A DNA stretch of 64,000 nucleotides from Acetatifactor aquisgranensis (GCF_943193215.1 NZ_CALPDH010000002.1:1-64000), one strand, 5' to 3'; shown: positions 50,795 through 60,261, counted from the first letter of the stretch. A program made the numbers and translations. The notes: a model not told the origin generated them from the sequence alone.

Positions 50795-52491
50795 AAAGGG
50801 CACGGATGTTATTGCGGGTCAGTTCCAACCAGCAATTGGAGGCGGATGGTGATTTATCGGTTCAGCGACGTCTTGTATTGGACTATATTCAGCTGCACGA
50901 CGAGTGGGAACTGGACGGCAAGGAGTATTTTGAGGGCAGTATGAGCGGCTATAAAACCGCTGTCAGTGAGCGGGATACCTTACAGGAAGCGCTGGAAGAT
51001 GCCAGGAATGGAGAATACGATATTCTGGTAGTATATAAAGATGACAGAATCGGCAGACGCATGTGGGAAATCGGCAGTTATGTCATGACATTGAAAAGTT
51101 ATGGCGTGGATATTTATACGGTCAGGGACGGCTGTATTTCTCCCGACAGCAGTGATATCATGGGGCAGATGATGCTTGCGCTTAGGTACGGCAATGCCCA
51201 GAAAAGCAGCGCTGATACAGGGATGAGGGTCAAGGACGCTGCACAGAAGCTTGTCCAGCAGGGGAAATTTATGGGAGGGGCAGCCCCCTATGGCTATAAA
51301 TTGGTCTTATCAGGCGAATTGAGCAAACATGGGAGAGCCCTGCACCATCTTGAGATAATTCCGGAGCAGGCGGAAGTGGTAAGGCATATCTATGCCTTAT
51401 CGCTCCATCAGGAGTTCGGCTCCGCCAAAATAGCCAGACTGCTCAACGAAGATGACTATTACAAGACCATGGCGCCCAAAGATGTATGGAAGTCCGGTAC
51501 AATCACAAGCATCCTGACGAACCCTGTCTATGCGGGACATGTGGCATATAAGCGCCGCGAACGGATAAACGGAAAGTATCACAGACTGGATCGTGCAGAC
51601 TGGATAAAGTCAGATAATCCTGATGAAAGCATACGGATAATCAGCGGTGAAATGTGGGACAGGACACAGGACAGGCGGAACCGCAGGTCCGATAAGTACG
51701 TAAAGACACTGGAGCATAAAGGTATAAATGTGATAAGGAGGAACGACGGCATATTATCGCTTATTGATGTGATATATTGTGGATATTGCGGTAAAAAGAT
51801 GACGAATGGAAGTAAATATAATTACTGGACGATAAAAGGTACTGGTGAAAAGAGGGCGAGCAAAATCCCTATATATCGCTGTCAGTCTGCTCAGGCGGGA
51901 ATCCCCCATAATAAAGCGGCACAATTCCGCGCCGACTGGGTGGAAGAAACAGTATTTGAGTGTCTGACAGAGTATATAGGGCATTTGCAGGAGGATGAGA
52001 ACATTTATGATGCCATAGCCAAAAGCCGGAATCAGGAAAAAAGGAAACAGGAAGCAGAGATGGCCAGGCTGCAAAGGGAGCTGGCAAAGATTATACAGGG
52101 ACTTGAAACCATGGAGGGACACATTCCCGAAGCGATGACAGGGGACTGCGCTTTATCGCTGGATGAATTAGCATCTGCCATTCGTCAGCATAAAGAGAAA
52201 AAAGCGGAAAAGGAAAAGCAGATACAGGAGAAAAGGGAAAACTTAAAAGAAATTACTGTGGCAGCAGGCCAGTGGAAAGAGCTGAAAGCGAACGCGGACA
52301 TTCCTACATGGCAGCAGGTGTTTAAAGAGGCGGATACGCAGACGCAGAGGGTGCTTGTAAACAAACTGATTGACAGGATAGATGTGACGGACGAACAGAT
52401 TACAGTACGCTTTAGAATCAAACAAAACGGCTTCCTGCCACGAAACAGGGATGATTCCGATACCATTCCGTATAAACCCTGTTCAAAGTGA
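50791..52491 (+). CDS. Large serine recombinase of the signalling element
   Basis: The 566-aa recombinase has a catalytic domain (MLLRVSSNQQLEADG with Ser at residue 11 or 12, VVYKDDRIGRRMWEIG), a recombinase domain (APYGYKLVL, SGTITSILTNPVYAGHVAYK), a zinc ribbon (DVIYCGYCGKKMTNG, YRCQSAQ) and a long coiled coil (about 410-490). It should catalyse integration and excision of the 6.29-kb element. Its last nine codons lie beyond the TACC core at 52461 and come from target DNA, so the C-terminus changes on excision. The catalytic motif DDRIGRR departs slightly from the common DRLGR form. Confidence 0.92.
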   Translation: MKRARMLLRVSSNQQLEADGDLSVQRRLVLDYIQLHDEWELDGKEYFEGSMSGYKTAVSERDTLQEALEDARNGEYDILVVYKDDRIGRRMWEIGSYVMTLKSYGVDIYTVRDGCISPDSSDIMGQMMLALRYGNAQKSSADTGMRVKDAAQKLVQQGKFMGGAAPYGYKLVLSGELSKHGRALHHLEIIPEQAEVVRHIYALSLHQEFGSAKIARLLNEDDYYKTMAPKDVWKSGTITSILTNPVYAGHVAYKRRERINGKYHRLDRADWIKSDNPDESIRIISGEMWDRTQDRRNRRSDKYVKTLEHKGINVIRRNDGILSLIDVIYCGYCGKKMTNGSKYNYWTIKGTGEKRASKIPIYRCQSAQAGIPHNKAAQFRADWVEETVFECLTEYIGHLQEDENIYDAIAKSRNQEKRKQEAEMARLQRELAKIIQGLETMEGHIPEAMTGDCALSLDELASAIRQHKEKKAEKEKQIQEKRENLKEITVAAGQWKELKANADIPTWQQVFKEADTQTQRVLVNKLIDRIDVTDEQITVRFRIKQNGFLPRNRDDSDTIPYKPCSK

Positions 52492-53161
52492 ACGACTGAA
52501 TGACCAGGATATTGGCATATATCGCGCTCTCAGGCCAGGTGGAATAAATTTCGCAGGAGGCCACGTTCTTGATGTAGTCTTTGTACCGCACCCAGTAGTT
52601 GGGGGCGGAAGGGTCGTTTGGTACGCCGTCGTGGACGATGACGTATTCCGGTATGACCACGCGGCTAAGGACGATTTCCCCGGTCTCTGCCATGGGCTTG
52701 ATTTCATCCTCCGGTATCTTGGGAGGGAAATCCCCGTACAGGGTATGGTCCGGTATGACTACTATTTTTTCCTCATCCTGTGTGGCGGCCAGAGGAGTCA
52801 TCTGCACGGGCTGGAGCGAAAGCTCTCCCGCCAGGATTTCCGAGCCGGATATCAGTACCGGCTCATAATCCGGGGCCGTGACGGTGATATTGTACTCCGA
52901 GTAAGGCTGTATCTCATTCTCCGGCTGCAGCGACAGCGCCAGGGGCGGCGCCGGAAGCTCTGTCACAGGGGTCTGTCCGGAACTGTCGGTGGTCAGTACT
53001 GTCAGGGGGACATCGGGCTCTCTGGTGTAGGCGATGGTGACGGTGGCGCCTTCCACGGGAACCAGCCCGATGGAGGAGACCACGCTGATTTTGATTGTTC
53101 CGGCATAGGAGGCTTCAGCGCTTTCCGGCTCCTGCGCATCGGTTCTATTGGTGTCGGGCAT
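52465..53161 (-). pseudogene. N-terminal half of the split SpoIID-like gene
   Basis: ATG 53161 (after AGAGGAAAA) opens MPDTNRTDAQEPESAE, a low-complexity start, then a beta-rich domain (TIKISVVSSIGLVPVEGATV, LALSLQPENE, PYSEYNITVTAPDYEPVLIS) like carboxypeptidase-regulatory folds. It ends with the start of the SpoIID-like region (VRYKDYIKNVASCEIYSTWP, ANILVIQSFTLNRVYTEW). Beyond the TACC core the frame enters the element and would run on only about 16 codons. No signal peptide is visible, which is odd for a wall-acting protein. It is disrupted by the element described at 46167-52464. Confidence 0.85.
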
Positions 53162-53244
53162 AATTTTCCTCTCGCGCCAGGCGGCGCATAGATTTGTTAT
53201 GCTATATATATGCGCCGGAAAGCCAAAATGTTACGCGGAATCTA

Positions 53245-53273
53245 TTGACGCGCGGCCCTGTTTGGCATATTAT
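53245..53273 (+). promoter_or_regulatory. Promoter of the GntR-ABC operon
   Basis: TTGACG at 53245-53250, 17-bp spacer, TATTAT at 53268-53273. Confidence 0.8.
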
Positions 53274-53293
53274 TGTATTATGGATTTGATACA
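53274..53293. promoter_or_regulatory. Candidate GntR/YtrA operator
   Basis: TGTAT and ATACA with a 10-bp centre, directly after the -10 box, a position suited to autorepression by the YtrA-type regulator. Confidence 0.5.
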
Positions 53294-53345
53294 ATCACAT
53301 GGCGACAGGACAGGAAATTTCCTGCCATAGAGAGGAGGAGGGCTT

Positions 53346-53726
53346 GTGGCTTGGAATTTGGACAATGACAGACCTATCTACGCCCAACTGGTGGAGCGTC
53401 TGCAGGTGCAGATTATATCCGGCGCCTACTTGCCGGGAGGGAAGCTGCCCAGCGTCAGGGAGCTGGCGGCGGTGGCGGCGGTGAATCCCAACACCATGCA
53501 GAAAGCTTTTGCGGAACTGGAGAAGAGCGGGCTGATCATCACCCAGGGGACCAACGGACGGATCGTCACGGAGGATGAGGGGCTGATACAGGACAGCAAG
53601 CGGGAACTGGCGAAGCGGCACGCGGATGTATATTTTGCCGGGATGGAGGGGCTTGGGTTTGACAGAAGCCAGGCCGTGAGCTTCCTGCAGGATACAGCAG
53701 GGAAAGGAGAGGCAGGAGATGAATAA
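53346..53726 (+). CDS. GntR-family regulator (YtrA type)
   Basis: The 126-aa regulator has a GntR winged helix (RPIYAQLVERLQVQIISGAY, GKLPSVRELAAVAAVNPNTM, ELEKSGLIITQGTNGRIV) and only a short helical C-terminus, the mark of the YtrA subgroup that controls ABC operons. GTG 53346 lies nine bases after GAGGAGG. It overlaps the ATPase gene by 8 bases. Autorepression of the operon, relieved by envelope stress, is typical for the group. Confidence 0.9.
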   Translation: MAWNLDNDRPIYAQLVERLQVQIISGAYLPGGKLPSVRELAAVAAVNPNTMQKAFAELEKSGLIITQGTNGRIVTEDEGLIQDSKRELAKRHADVYFAGMEGLGFDRSQAVSFLQDTAGKGEAGDE

Positions 53727-54420
53727 TCTGATTGAGATTCGGGGGCTGACGAAAGCCTACGACGCGAAGCATATAGCAGTCAACAATATCAGTCTGACCC
53801 TGCCCAGGGGGAAGATTATCGGGCTGCTGGGCCCCAATGGCAGCGGCAAGACCACACTGATCAAGATGCTGAACGGACTGCTTACGCCCACTCAGGGCAG
53901 CATCAGAATAGGCGGACAGCCCATAGGCGTGGAGACAAAGGCGCATGTGGCCTATCTCCCGGACAGAACCTATCTGTCAGGGAATAAAAGAGTTAACGAA
54001 ATATTGGATTTCTTCTGTGACTTCTACGAAGATTTTTCCAGGGGGCAGGCAATTGGGATGCTGCAGAGCCTGGGGATAGATCCGGCCTCCAGGATGAACA
54101 CGTTATCCAAGGGGACGAAAGAGAAGGTGCAGCTGATACTGGTCATGAGCCGCGACGCGGATCTGTATATTCTGGATGAGCCCATCGCGGGGGTGGATCC
54201 CGCGGCCAGGGACTATATCCTGCGGACCATACTGAACAATTATAATCCAAGCGCCACGGTGCTGATTTCCACCCATCTGATAGGGGATATCGAGCAGGTG
54301 CTGGACGAGGTGATTTTCATGCGCTACGGCTGTCTGTTGCTGTACACTTCCGTGGATAATGTCAGAGAGCAGCACGGAAAGTCCGTGGACGCTTATTTCA
54401 GGGAGGTGTTCGCATGTTAG
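53719..54420 (+). CDS. ABC transporter ATPase (YtrB-like)
   Basis: The 233-aa ATPase has Walker A GPNGSGKTT, signature LSKGTKEKVQLIL, Walker B LYILDEPIAGVDP and H-loop STHLIGDIEQ. The signature LSKGTKEK is that of YtrB/EcsA-like subunits and not of importers. It overlaps both the GntR gene (8 bases) and the permease gene (7 bases). The substrate is unknown; relatives respond to wall-active antibiotics. Confidence 0.9.
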   Translation: MNNLIEIRGLTKAYDAKHIAVNNISLTLPRGKIIGLLGPNGSGKTTLIKMLNGLLTPTQGSIRIGGQPIGVETKAHVAYLPDRTYLSGNKRVNEILDFFCDFYEDFSRGQAIGMLQSLGIDPASRMNTLSKGTKEKVQLILVMSRDADLYILDEPIAGVDPAARDYILRTILNNYNPSATVLISTHLIGDIEQVLDEVIFMRYGCLLLYTSVDNVREQHGKSVDAYFREVFAC

Positions 54421-55226
54421 GAAAACTGATAAAGCACGAGTGGAAGAGCACATACAAAATGGGCTGCCTGATGCTGGGCGCCATGGCAGTCATCACCTTT
54501 TTAGGATGGCTTTCTTTCCAGGCGCCTTTCTGGAAATCCCTTACCAGCACAAGCGGCTCCGTCAGCTGGCTGGACATCTTCAGTATGTTCACCATGATGA
54601 TTTATGTGACGCTGCTGGCGTGCGTCATTTTTGGAATCAGGGTCTATCTGGGGGTGCATTTCTACAGGACCATGTACACGGACCAGGGGTATCTGACCCA
54701 TACGCTGCCGGTGACGAAGCATCAGATTCTGGTGAGCAAGATAACAGTCAGCGGGCTGTGGACGCTGCTCGTGCTGATTTCGGTCTATCTTTCCCTGTTT
54801 ATCCTGGCGTTTTCCATGGTGTGGGCAGTGGCGCCGGAGTGGTATGTGCCGGCTGATATCATGATGGGCATCTGGGATATTCTGCTGGAGATGGAATCGC
54901 TGTTCGGATTCCGGGCCACCCATTTCGTAGGCATGTGGATTGCAGTTTCCCTGATAGGGTCATTTACGTCGAACATGATTCTGTTCGGCGGCATCTCTCT
55001 GGGGCAGCTTGCATCCAGGGCAAAGCTGTTCCTGGGCATTGTGTTCTATATCCTCATCGTGGTGGCTGAGCAGATGATAGTTTCCCTGTTTCGCAGTTTT
55101 GCCGATTCTTTTGGCATTTATATGAACCTGAAAATGGATTTACAGTTTATCGTTGATTTGTTGGCGGCGGCCCTGCTGTATGCCGCGACATATATGATAA
55201 TAAGCAAAAAGCTGAATCTGGTGTAA
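54414..55226 (+). CDS. ABC transporter permease
   Basis: The 270-aa membrane protein has a cytoplasmic start (MLGKLIKHEWKSTYKMGCLM) and six hydrophobic helices, e.g. FTMMIYVTLLACVIFGI and LLVLISVYLSLFILAFSMVW. It is the membrane partner of the preceding ATPase. The family is not otherwise known. Its stop codon lies inside the stem-loop that ends the operon. Confidence 0.82.
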   Translation: MLGKLIKHEWKSTYKMGCLMLGAMAVITFLGWLSFQAPFWKSLTSTSGSVSWLDIFSMFTMMIYVTLLACVIFGIRVYLGVHFYRTMYTDQGYLTHTLPVTKHQILVSKITVSGLWTLLVLISVYLSLFILAFSMVWAVAPEWYVPADIMMGIWDILLEMESLFGFRATHFVGMWIAVSLIGSFTSNMILFGGISLGQLASRAKLFLGIVFYILIVVAEQMIVSLFRSFADSFGIYMNLKMDLQFIVDLLAAALLYAATYMIISKKLNLV

Positions 55227-55239
55227 ATCAGCTTGTTTT
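55209..55239 (+). terminator. Terminator overlapping the permease stop
   Basis: AAGCTGA and TCAGCTT form a 7-bp stem around the stop codon, followed by GTTTTC. Confidence 0.6.
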
Positions 55240-55269
55240 CTGGTGTTGCCCTATGACGGAAGATTTGAT

Positions 55270-55299
55270 ACAATAGAATCTAAGGGCAGATTCTATTGT
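55270..55299. repeat. Perfect 12-bp inverted repeat before the DUF5717 operon
   Basis: ACAATAGAATCT, six bases, then its reverse complement; no T run follows. The preceding ATTTGATACAAT also occurs at the GntR operator (53284), so the two operons may share a regulator. No convincing promoter is found besides a TATAAT at 55302-55307. Confidence 0.6.
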
Positions 55300-55344
55300 C
55301 AAAATTTATAATCAGTCTAGTAGAGGTGCAAAGCAGGTGAATAA

Positions 55345-58300
55345 ATGCAGATGCAGAAGATAATCGATCAGATTCTGGAGGGGAACTTCGACTATGAGAG
55401 CGGTTCTCTTGATTTTTCCTGTTCAAAAATAGAATTTGCCATCCAAAAGGGGCAGCAGTATGAGGGCTCTTTCCGGATTCATGGCCCGGAGGGGATGTTC
55501 ACAACGGGGACCGTGCTTTCATCGGATTTGAGGATGGAATGTCTGACCGAAGAATTCACAGGTACAGAGGAGGAAATCGCTTTCTGCTTCCATGGGGAAA
55601 AGCTGGAGGAAGGGGACGTGGTGAAAGGATCCTTTGACATCATCAGTAACCGCGGCGAATACTATCTTCCTTTCGTGGTGTCCGTGGAGCATGATATGCC
55701 GGAATCCTCCGTGGGCACCATCAAGAATCTGTTTCATTTTGCGAACCTGGCGAAAAGCGACTGGAAAGAGGCTGTGAAGCTGTTCTACTCCCCGGAATTC
55801 CTGCGGGTATTCTCCGGCAGCGATGCCAGATACCTGGAAGATTACAGGGCCCTTTCGGCCTACCGGGGGAAAGAGCAGAATGTGGAAGAGTTCCTGATTC
55901 AGGTGAATAAGAAGCAGAATGTGGAGTTCGTGACGGAGGAGGCGGAGCTGAATGTGGAGCTGCCCGCCTTTGGGGCCACGGGAGTGATGGAGCAGAGCGT
56001 GACGATCCTGCGCAGCGGCTGGGGCTTTACCAGGCTTTCCATAGCGTGCGAGGGGGATTTCCTCTTTACGGAGAAAGAGACGCTGACAGACGACGATTTT
56101 CTGGGCAATCGGTACAGGCTGCCTGTGTTCATCGACTGTGACCGCTGCCGGAGGGGCAGGAACTTCGGAGGGATTCGGCTGTACAATTCCTATGTGGATA
56201 TGAGGATTCCTGTGACGGCAGTCTTGGGCGGCGGTGCTTTTCTGGGCAGCACGGCGGCGGAGAGGATGCGCCATACGATTCGCCTGATGGAATGCTATCA
56301 GGCTTTCCGGCTCAAGAAACTCTCTACCTCCGCATGGATGAAAGAGACAGGGAAGCTGGTGGAGCGGCTGGTGGCCATGGATGAGAGCGATATCTCAGCC
56401 AGATTGCTGCAGGCCCAGCTGCTGATTACAGAGGAGCGTTATAACGAAGCCGGCTGGATTTTGGACCATGTGGTGGAAGAGCTGGAAAAGCACCCTTCCG
56501 ATGATACGCTGGCAGCCTATTATCTCTACCTGACCACACTGATTCACGGGGACGAGGGATACGTGGAAAAGGTGGCCGGGGATGTGGAGCGGATGTTTTG
56601 CAGGGACGATTCCAACTGGCGGGTGGGATGGCTTCTGATGTATCTGTCGGAGGATTACTGCAGGTCCGACAGGGAGAGATGGGATTTCTGGGAGGAACTG
56701 TTCCGGAAAGGCTGCACCAGCCCGGTGCTGTATATAGAGGCTCTTTCCCTGATAAATGCCAACCCCGCGCTGCTCCGCAGGATGGGCAGGTTCGAGCAGC
56801 AGGTGGTCTGGTACGGCGTCAGGCAGGGCGTCCTGAAGCGGGAGGCTGTGGAACAGACGCTGTATCTGGCTGGCAGGTTGAAAGAGTATTCTCCGGCGCT
56901 TTTCGCGGCGCTGTCAGAGCTGTATGAAAAAAAGAAAGATGTGCAGCTGCTCCAGGAAATCTGCACCTTATTGATAAAGGGCGGAAAGGCCGGCCCCGCT
57001 TATTTTGAGTGGTACAGGGCCGGGGTGGATGCCCAGCTGAGGATCACGAATCTGTATGAATATTTCATGATGTCCCTGAACCTGGACAGGCCCCGGGAGA
57101 TTCCCAAATCGGTGCTGAAGTATTTTTCCTATCAGAACAATATGGACTATGCCCATACGGCTTATCTGTACGATTTTATCTGTCAGCATCAGGACAAGCT
57201 GGGTGATATCTATGAGTCCTATCGGTTCAAGATAGAGCATTTTGTCACAGAGCAGATGAAAAGAAAACGCATCAATCGGAATCTGGCGAATTTATATAAT
57301 AAGCTTTTGCGGCCGGAGATGGTGGACGAGCAGACCAGTGTGCCGCTTTCCAGGCTGCTGTTCGCCCATCTGATTCAGGTGGAGGATGACAGGCTGCGGA
57401 AAGTGTATGTATACCAGCCGGGGAATCTGCATCCGAGCGAATATATTCTGTCGGATAATCGTACATGGGTGTCCCTTTACGGCAGCAGATACACCATCGT
57501 CTTTGAGGACGGGGAGAAGAACCGTTTCCTGAAGAACGCGGACTACACCATGGAGAAGCTGATGATTCCGGGGAAATTCCTGCGCTGGCTCCTGCCTTTC
57601 GGGGAGCTGGGGCCGGAACTGGATTTCTATCTGTGCGACAGCGAGAGCGTGTGCAGGGAGGAACCTCCTGAACGCATCAAGAGGGAACTGCGGATTGCGG
57701 CCTCCGATGCCTCGGACAGGCAGGTGAGGCGGGAACTGTATCTGCGGATTCTCCAGTACTACTATGATACGGACGATATGCGGGCGCTGGACGAGTACCT
57801 GAAGAAGATTCCGCCGGAGGAACTTGACGCCTCGGAGAGGGCTTCTGTGGTGCGGTTCATGGTATTGCGGGGGAACTATAAGCTGGCCTGGGAATGGCTG
57901 GAGAGCTATGGGCCTTATTTTGTGGATGTGAAGATTCTGGTGCGGCTGGTGGGAGCCATGCTGGAGCGGTACGATATGGGGGAGAATCCCCTGCTGACTG
58001 CGGCTGCCGTCTATATTTTCCGAAAAGGGAAATATGACAGCACATTGTTGGATTATCTCGTGACCTATTATCAGGGCATGACGAGGAATATGCGTGAGAT
58101 TTGGAGAGCCGCGAAATCTTTCGGCGCTGACTGCTACAGGCTCAGCGAGAGGATGCTCGTGCAGATGCTCTATTCCGGCGCTTTCGTGGGGGAGAAGATG
58201 GAGATTTTCCGCTATTATATCTCCCAGGGGGCGAAACAGGAGGTGGAGGAGGCCTTTCTGGCCCAGTGCTCCTACGACTATTTCGTTCGGGAACGTATCA

Positions 58301-58917
58301 TGGAAAAAGAGGTATTCCATGAAATCCGGCAGATGTACCTGCGGGGGGAGCCGGTGCAGATGGTCTGCAAGCTGGCCTACCTGAAATACTTTGCCGAGAA
58401 CGGGCAGGAGATGGAAGAGTTTTCCGATTCCATGGTACAGGAACTTTTGGAGGAGATGCTGGAAAAGGAAATTTATTTGGAATTCTTTCAGGACTTTGAC
58501 CAGTGCCCCAGGCTGCGGAGGGAGCTTTCCGACAAGACCATCATGGAATACCGCACGAAGCCTCAGACAAAGGTTTGTGTCCACTATGCTGTCCTCGGGG
58601 AGAACGGGGAGGCGGAAGGATACCGCAGCGAGTACATGAGAGAGGCATACGGGGGAGTGTGCTTCAAGGCTTTCGTGCTGTTCTTCGGGGAGAGCCTGCA
58701 GTATTATATCACAGAGGAAGCGGACGGAAAATATCAGATAACCGGCAGCGGCACGATTCAAAAGAGCGACAGGCGTGCGGAGGAGGACAGCAGATATCAG
58801 CTGATCAACGATATCGCCACCGCCAGGGCCATGCAGGACTATGACACCATGGACGAGCTGCTGGAGGAGTACTATAAAAAGGATTTTCTGAACAGCAGAT
58901 TGTTTGAATTGAAATAG
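55345..58917 (+). CDS. DUF5717-like giant repeat protein
   Basis: The 1190-aa protein matches, by recall, the DUF5717 family of Lachnospiraceae, of unknown function. Residues 1-140 form a beta-rich head (SLDFSCSKIEFAIQKGQQYEG; FDIISNRGEYYLPFVVSVEH), like an added sandwich domain. The remaining 1000 residues are helical with TPR/HEAT-like spacing (LLQAQLLITEERYNEAGWIL; LYLRILQYYYDTDDMRALDEY). A final beta segment contains VCVHYAVLGENGEAEGYRSE. No signal or membrane helix is seen, so it is cytosolic. It is the first of four co-oriented genes; 12 bases separate it from the actin-fold gene. It may be a scaffold for that protein. Confidence 0.8.
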   Translation: MQMQKIIDQILEGNFDYESGSLDFSCSKIEFAIQKGQQYEGSFRIHGPEGMFTTGTVLSSDLRMECLTEEFTGTEEEIAFCFHGEKLEEGDVVKGSFDIISNRGEYYLPFVVSVEHDMPESSVGTIKNLFHFANLAKSDWKEAVKLFYSPEFLRVFSGSDARYLEDYRALSAYRGKEQNVEEFLIQVNKKQNVEFVTEEAELNVELPAFGATGVMEQSVTILRSGWGFTRLSIACEGDFLFTEKETLTDDDFLGNRYRLPVFIDCDRCRRGRNFGGIRLYNSYVDMRIPVTAVLGGGAFLGSTAAERMRHTIRLMECYQAFRLKKLSTSAWMKETGKLVERLVAMDESDISARLLQAQLLITEERYNEAGWILDHVVEELEKHPSDDTLAAYYLYLTTLIHGDEGYVEKVAGDVERMFCRDDSNWRVGWLLMYLSEDYCRSDRERWDFWEELFRKGCTSPVLYIEALSLINANPALLRRMGRFEQQVVWYGVRQGVLKREAVEQTLYLAGRLKEYSPALFAALSELYEKKKDVQLLQEICTLLIKGGKAGPAYFEWYRAGVDAQLRITNLYEYFMMSLNLDRPREIPKSVLKYFSYQNNMDYAHTAYLYDFICQHQDKLGDIYESYRFKIEHFVTEQMKRKRINRNLANLYNKLLRPEMVDEQTSVPLSRLLFAHLIQVEDDRLRKVYVYQPGNLHPSEYILSDNRTWVSLYGSRYTIVFEDGEKNRFLKNADYTMEKLMIPGKFLRWLLPFGELGPELDFYLCDSESVCREEPPERIKRELRIAASDASDRQVRRELYLRILQYYYDTDDMRALDEYLKKIPPEELDASERASVVRFMVLRGNYKLAWEWLESYGPYFVDVKILVRLVGAMLERYDMGENPLLTAAAVYIFRKGKYDSTLLDYLVTYYQGMTRNMREIWRAAKSFGADCYRLSERMLVQMLYSGAFVGEKMEIFRYYISQGAKQEVEEAFLAQCSYDYFVRERIMEKEVFHEIRQMYLRGEPVQMVCKLAYLKYFAENGQEMEEFSDSMVQELLEEMLEKEIYLEFFQDFDQCPRLRRELSDKTIMEYRTKPQTKVCVHYAVLGENGEAEGYRSEYMREAYGGVCFKAFVLFFGESLQYYITEEADGKYQITGSGTIQKSDRRAEEDSRYQLINDIATARAMQDYDTMDELLEEYYKKDFLNSRLFELK

Positions 58918-58929
58918 AGGGCACAGTGT

Positions 58930-60231
58930 ATGGGAATTCTGAACAGTGACAGACTGATAGTAGGATATGATTTGGGAAATGAATACTCCCAGATCAGTTT
59001 TGCTGTCTCCGAGAGCGCCGAAGCCCAGAGCCTTTCCCAGGTGGCCGGCGCCGAAGTCTATAATATCCCTACGGCCCTTTACAAAAGAAAGGGCACGAAC
59101 CAGTGGCTCTTCGGCAGAGAGGCGCTGCGGGCGGACAGCGAAGAGGGCATCCTGGTGGAGAACCTGCTGTCCATGGCGCTGGGGAAAGAGCCGGTGGTCA
59201 TAGATGGGGAGAACTTCGATCCGGTGGCGCTGCTGGCGCTGTTCTTCAAGCGCAGCCTGGGGCTGCTGTCCCAGGTCGGGAAGAAACTGTCGGCGCTGAT
59301 GGTGACCTGCTCATCACTGAACCGGGACATGCTGGATGTGCTGCTGCGGATGGTGGAGGGTGCGCGCCTGAAAGCGGACAGGATTGCCGTCCAGAGCTAT
59401 GAGGAAAGCTTCTACGGTTATATGCTGCGCCAGCCTAAGGAGCTCTGGGGAGGCGATGTGATTCTGTTCGACTATCGCAGGGGCGGAATATGCATGATGC
59501 GCATGGAATGCAACAGGCGGACCACTCCAATCGTGACTTTTGTGAAAGAGAAGATGTACGAGTTCCCCGAGGATGCGCTCCTGCGCTGGGGAGAGGAGAG
59601 CGTCCTCGGGGAGTTGAATCCCGAAAGACAGCAGGAACTGGACACGGCCTTTTTGAAAGTGGCACAGGAGGTCTGCGGGGAGGGAACGGCAGGCAGCGTA
59701 TTTCTGATTGGTGACGGTTTCGCTCAGGAGTGGATGAAAGAATCCCTGCGCTTCCTGTGCAAGGGCAGGCGGGTGTTCCAGGGGAATAACCTGTTCAGCA
59801 AGGGCGCCTGCTGCGGGATGCAGGAGAGGATAATGCCAGGCGAGATGGGGAAGACCCATGTTTTTCTGGGAAATGATAAGCTGAAAGCCAATATCGGCAT
59901 ACGCCTGTTCAGACAGGGGGAGGAATCCTATTATGCCCTGCTGGACGCGGGAGAGAACTGGTATGAGGCGGAGCATGTCATGGAACTTTACCTGCAGGAG
60001 GGCAATGAACTTGCCCTGACGATCACGCCCCTTGCGGAGAGCCAGACGGCCGGGAGGAGCCGGCTGGTGCGCATCATTCTGGAGGGGCTGCCCGGAAAGG
60101 TCTCTCGGCTGGGAGCGCGTTTTTTCCTGAAAGAGGAGAACCGGCTGTCAGTGGAGGTAAAGGACCTTGGCTTTGGGGAATATCGGGTGTCCTCCGGGCG
60201 GGTGTGGAAAGAAGAGATTGAGATAGGATAA
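58930..60231 (+). CDS. DUF5716-like actin/Hsp70-fold protein
   Basis: The 433-aa protein matches the DUF5716 group by recall. Its start (RLIVGYDLGNEYSQISFAVS) is the phosphate-1 loop of the actin/Hsp70/hexokinase fold, and WGGDVILFDYRRGGICMMRME resembles the phosphate-2 loop. GSVFLIGDGFAQEWMKESL resembles the adenosine-side segment (GG-like turn replaced by GD). It lacks the Hsp70 substrate domain but has a beta-rich C-terminus (about 310-433). Nucleotide binding is likely, but the catalytic residues cannot be confirmed by eye. Partner genes suggest a complex with the giant repeat protein. Confidence 0.78.
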   Translation: MGILNSDRLIVGYDLGNEYSQISFAVSESAEAQSLSQVAGAEVYNIPTALYKRKGTNQWLFGREALRADSEEGILVENLLSMALGKEPVVIDGENFDPVALLALFFKRSLGLLSQVGKKLSALMVTCSSLNRDMLDVLLRMVEGARLKADRIAVQSYEESFYGYMLRQPKELWGGDVILFDYRRGGICMMRMECNRRTTPIVTFVKEKMYEFPEDALLRWGEESVLGELNPERQQELDTAFLKVAQEVCGEGTAGSVFLIGDGFAQEWMKESLRFLCKGRRVFQGNNLFSKGACCGMQERIMPGEMGKTHVFLGNDKLKANIGIRLFRQGEESYYALLDAGENWYEAEHVMELYLQEGNELALTITPLAESQTAGRSRLVRIILEGLPGKVSRLGARFFLKEENRLSVEVKDLGFGEYRVSSGRVWKEEIEIG

Positions 60232-60261
60232 TGTATTCGGTCAGGAGAGGGAGCGGCAACG

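Larger units (their letters stand above)
46167..52464 (+). mobile_element. 6.29-kb serine-recombinase element with cyclic-nucleotide signalling cargo
   Basis: TACC occurs at both junctions (46167-46170 and 52461-52464). Outside them lie the two halves of one minus-strand gene. Deleting 6,294 bp restores codons E-W-Y-R-N-Q without a frame break, which defines the element almost to the base. It carries a CHASE2 cyclase, an MBL hydrolase and a GAF-HD-GYP protein in one operon, a small protein and a large serine recombinase at the right end. There is no relaxase, replication or transfer gene, so movement to new cells needs help from another element. Confidence 0.88.

Noticed and set aside
57292..58761. 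A 489-codon minus-strand open frame
   Set aside because: Opposite the giant repeat gene; composition (His, Pro, Leu) is that of an antisense shadow.
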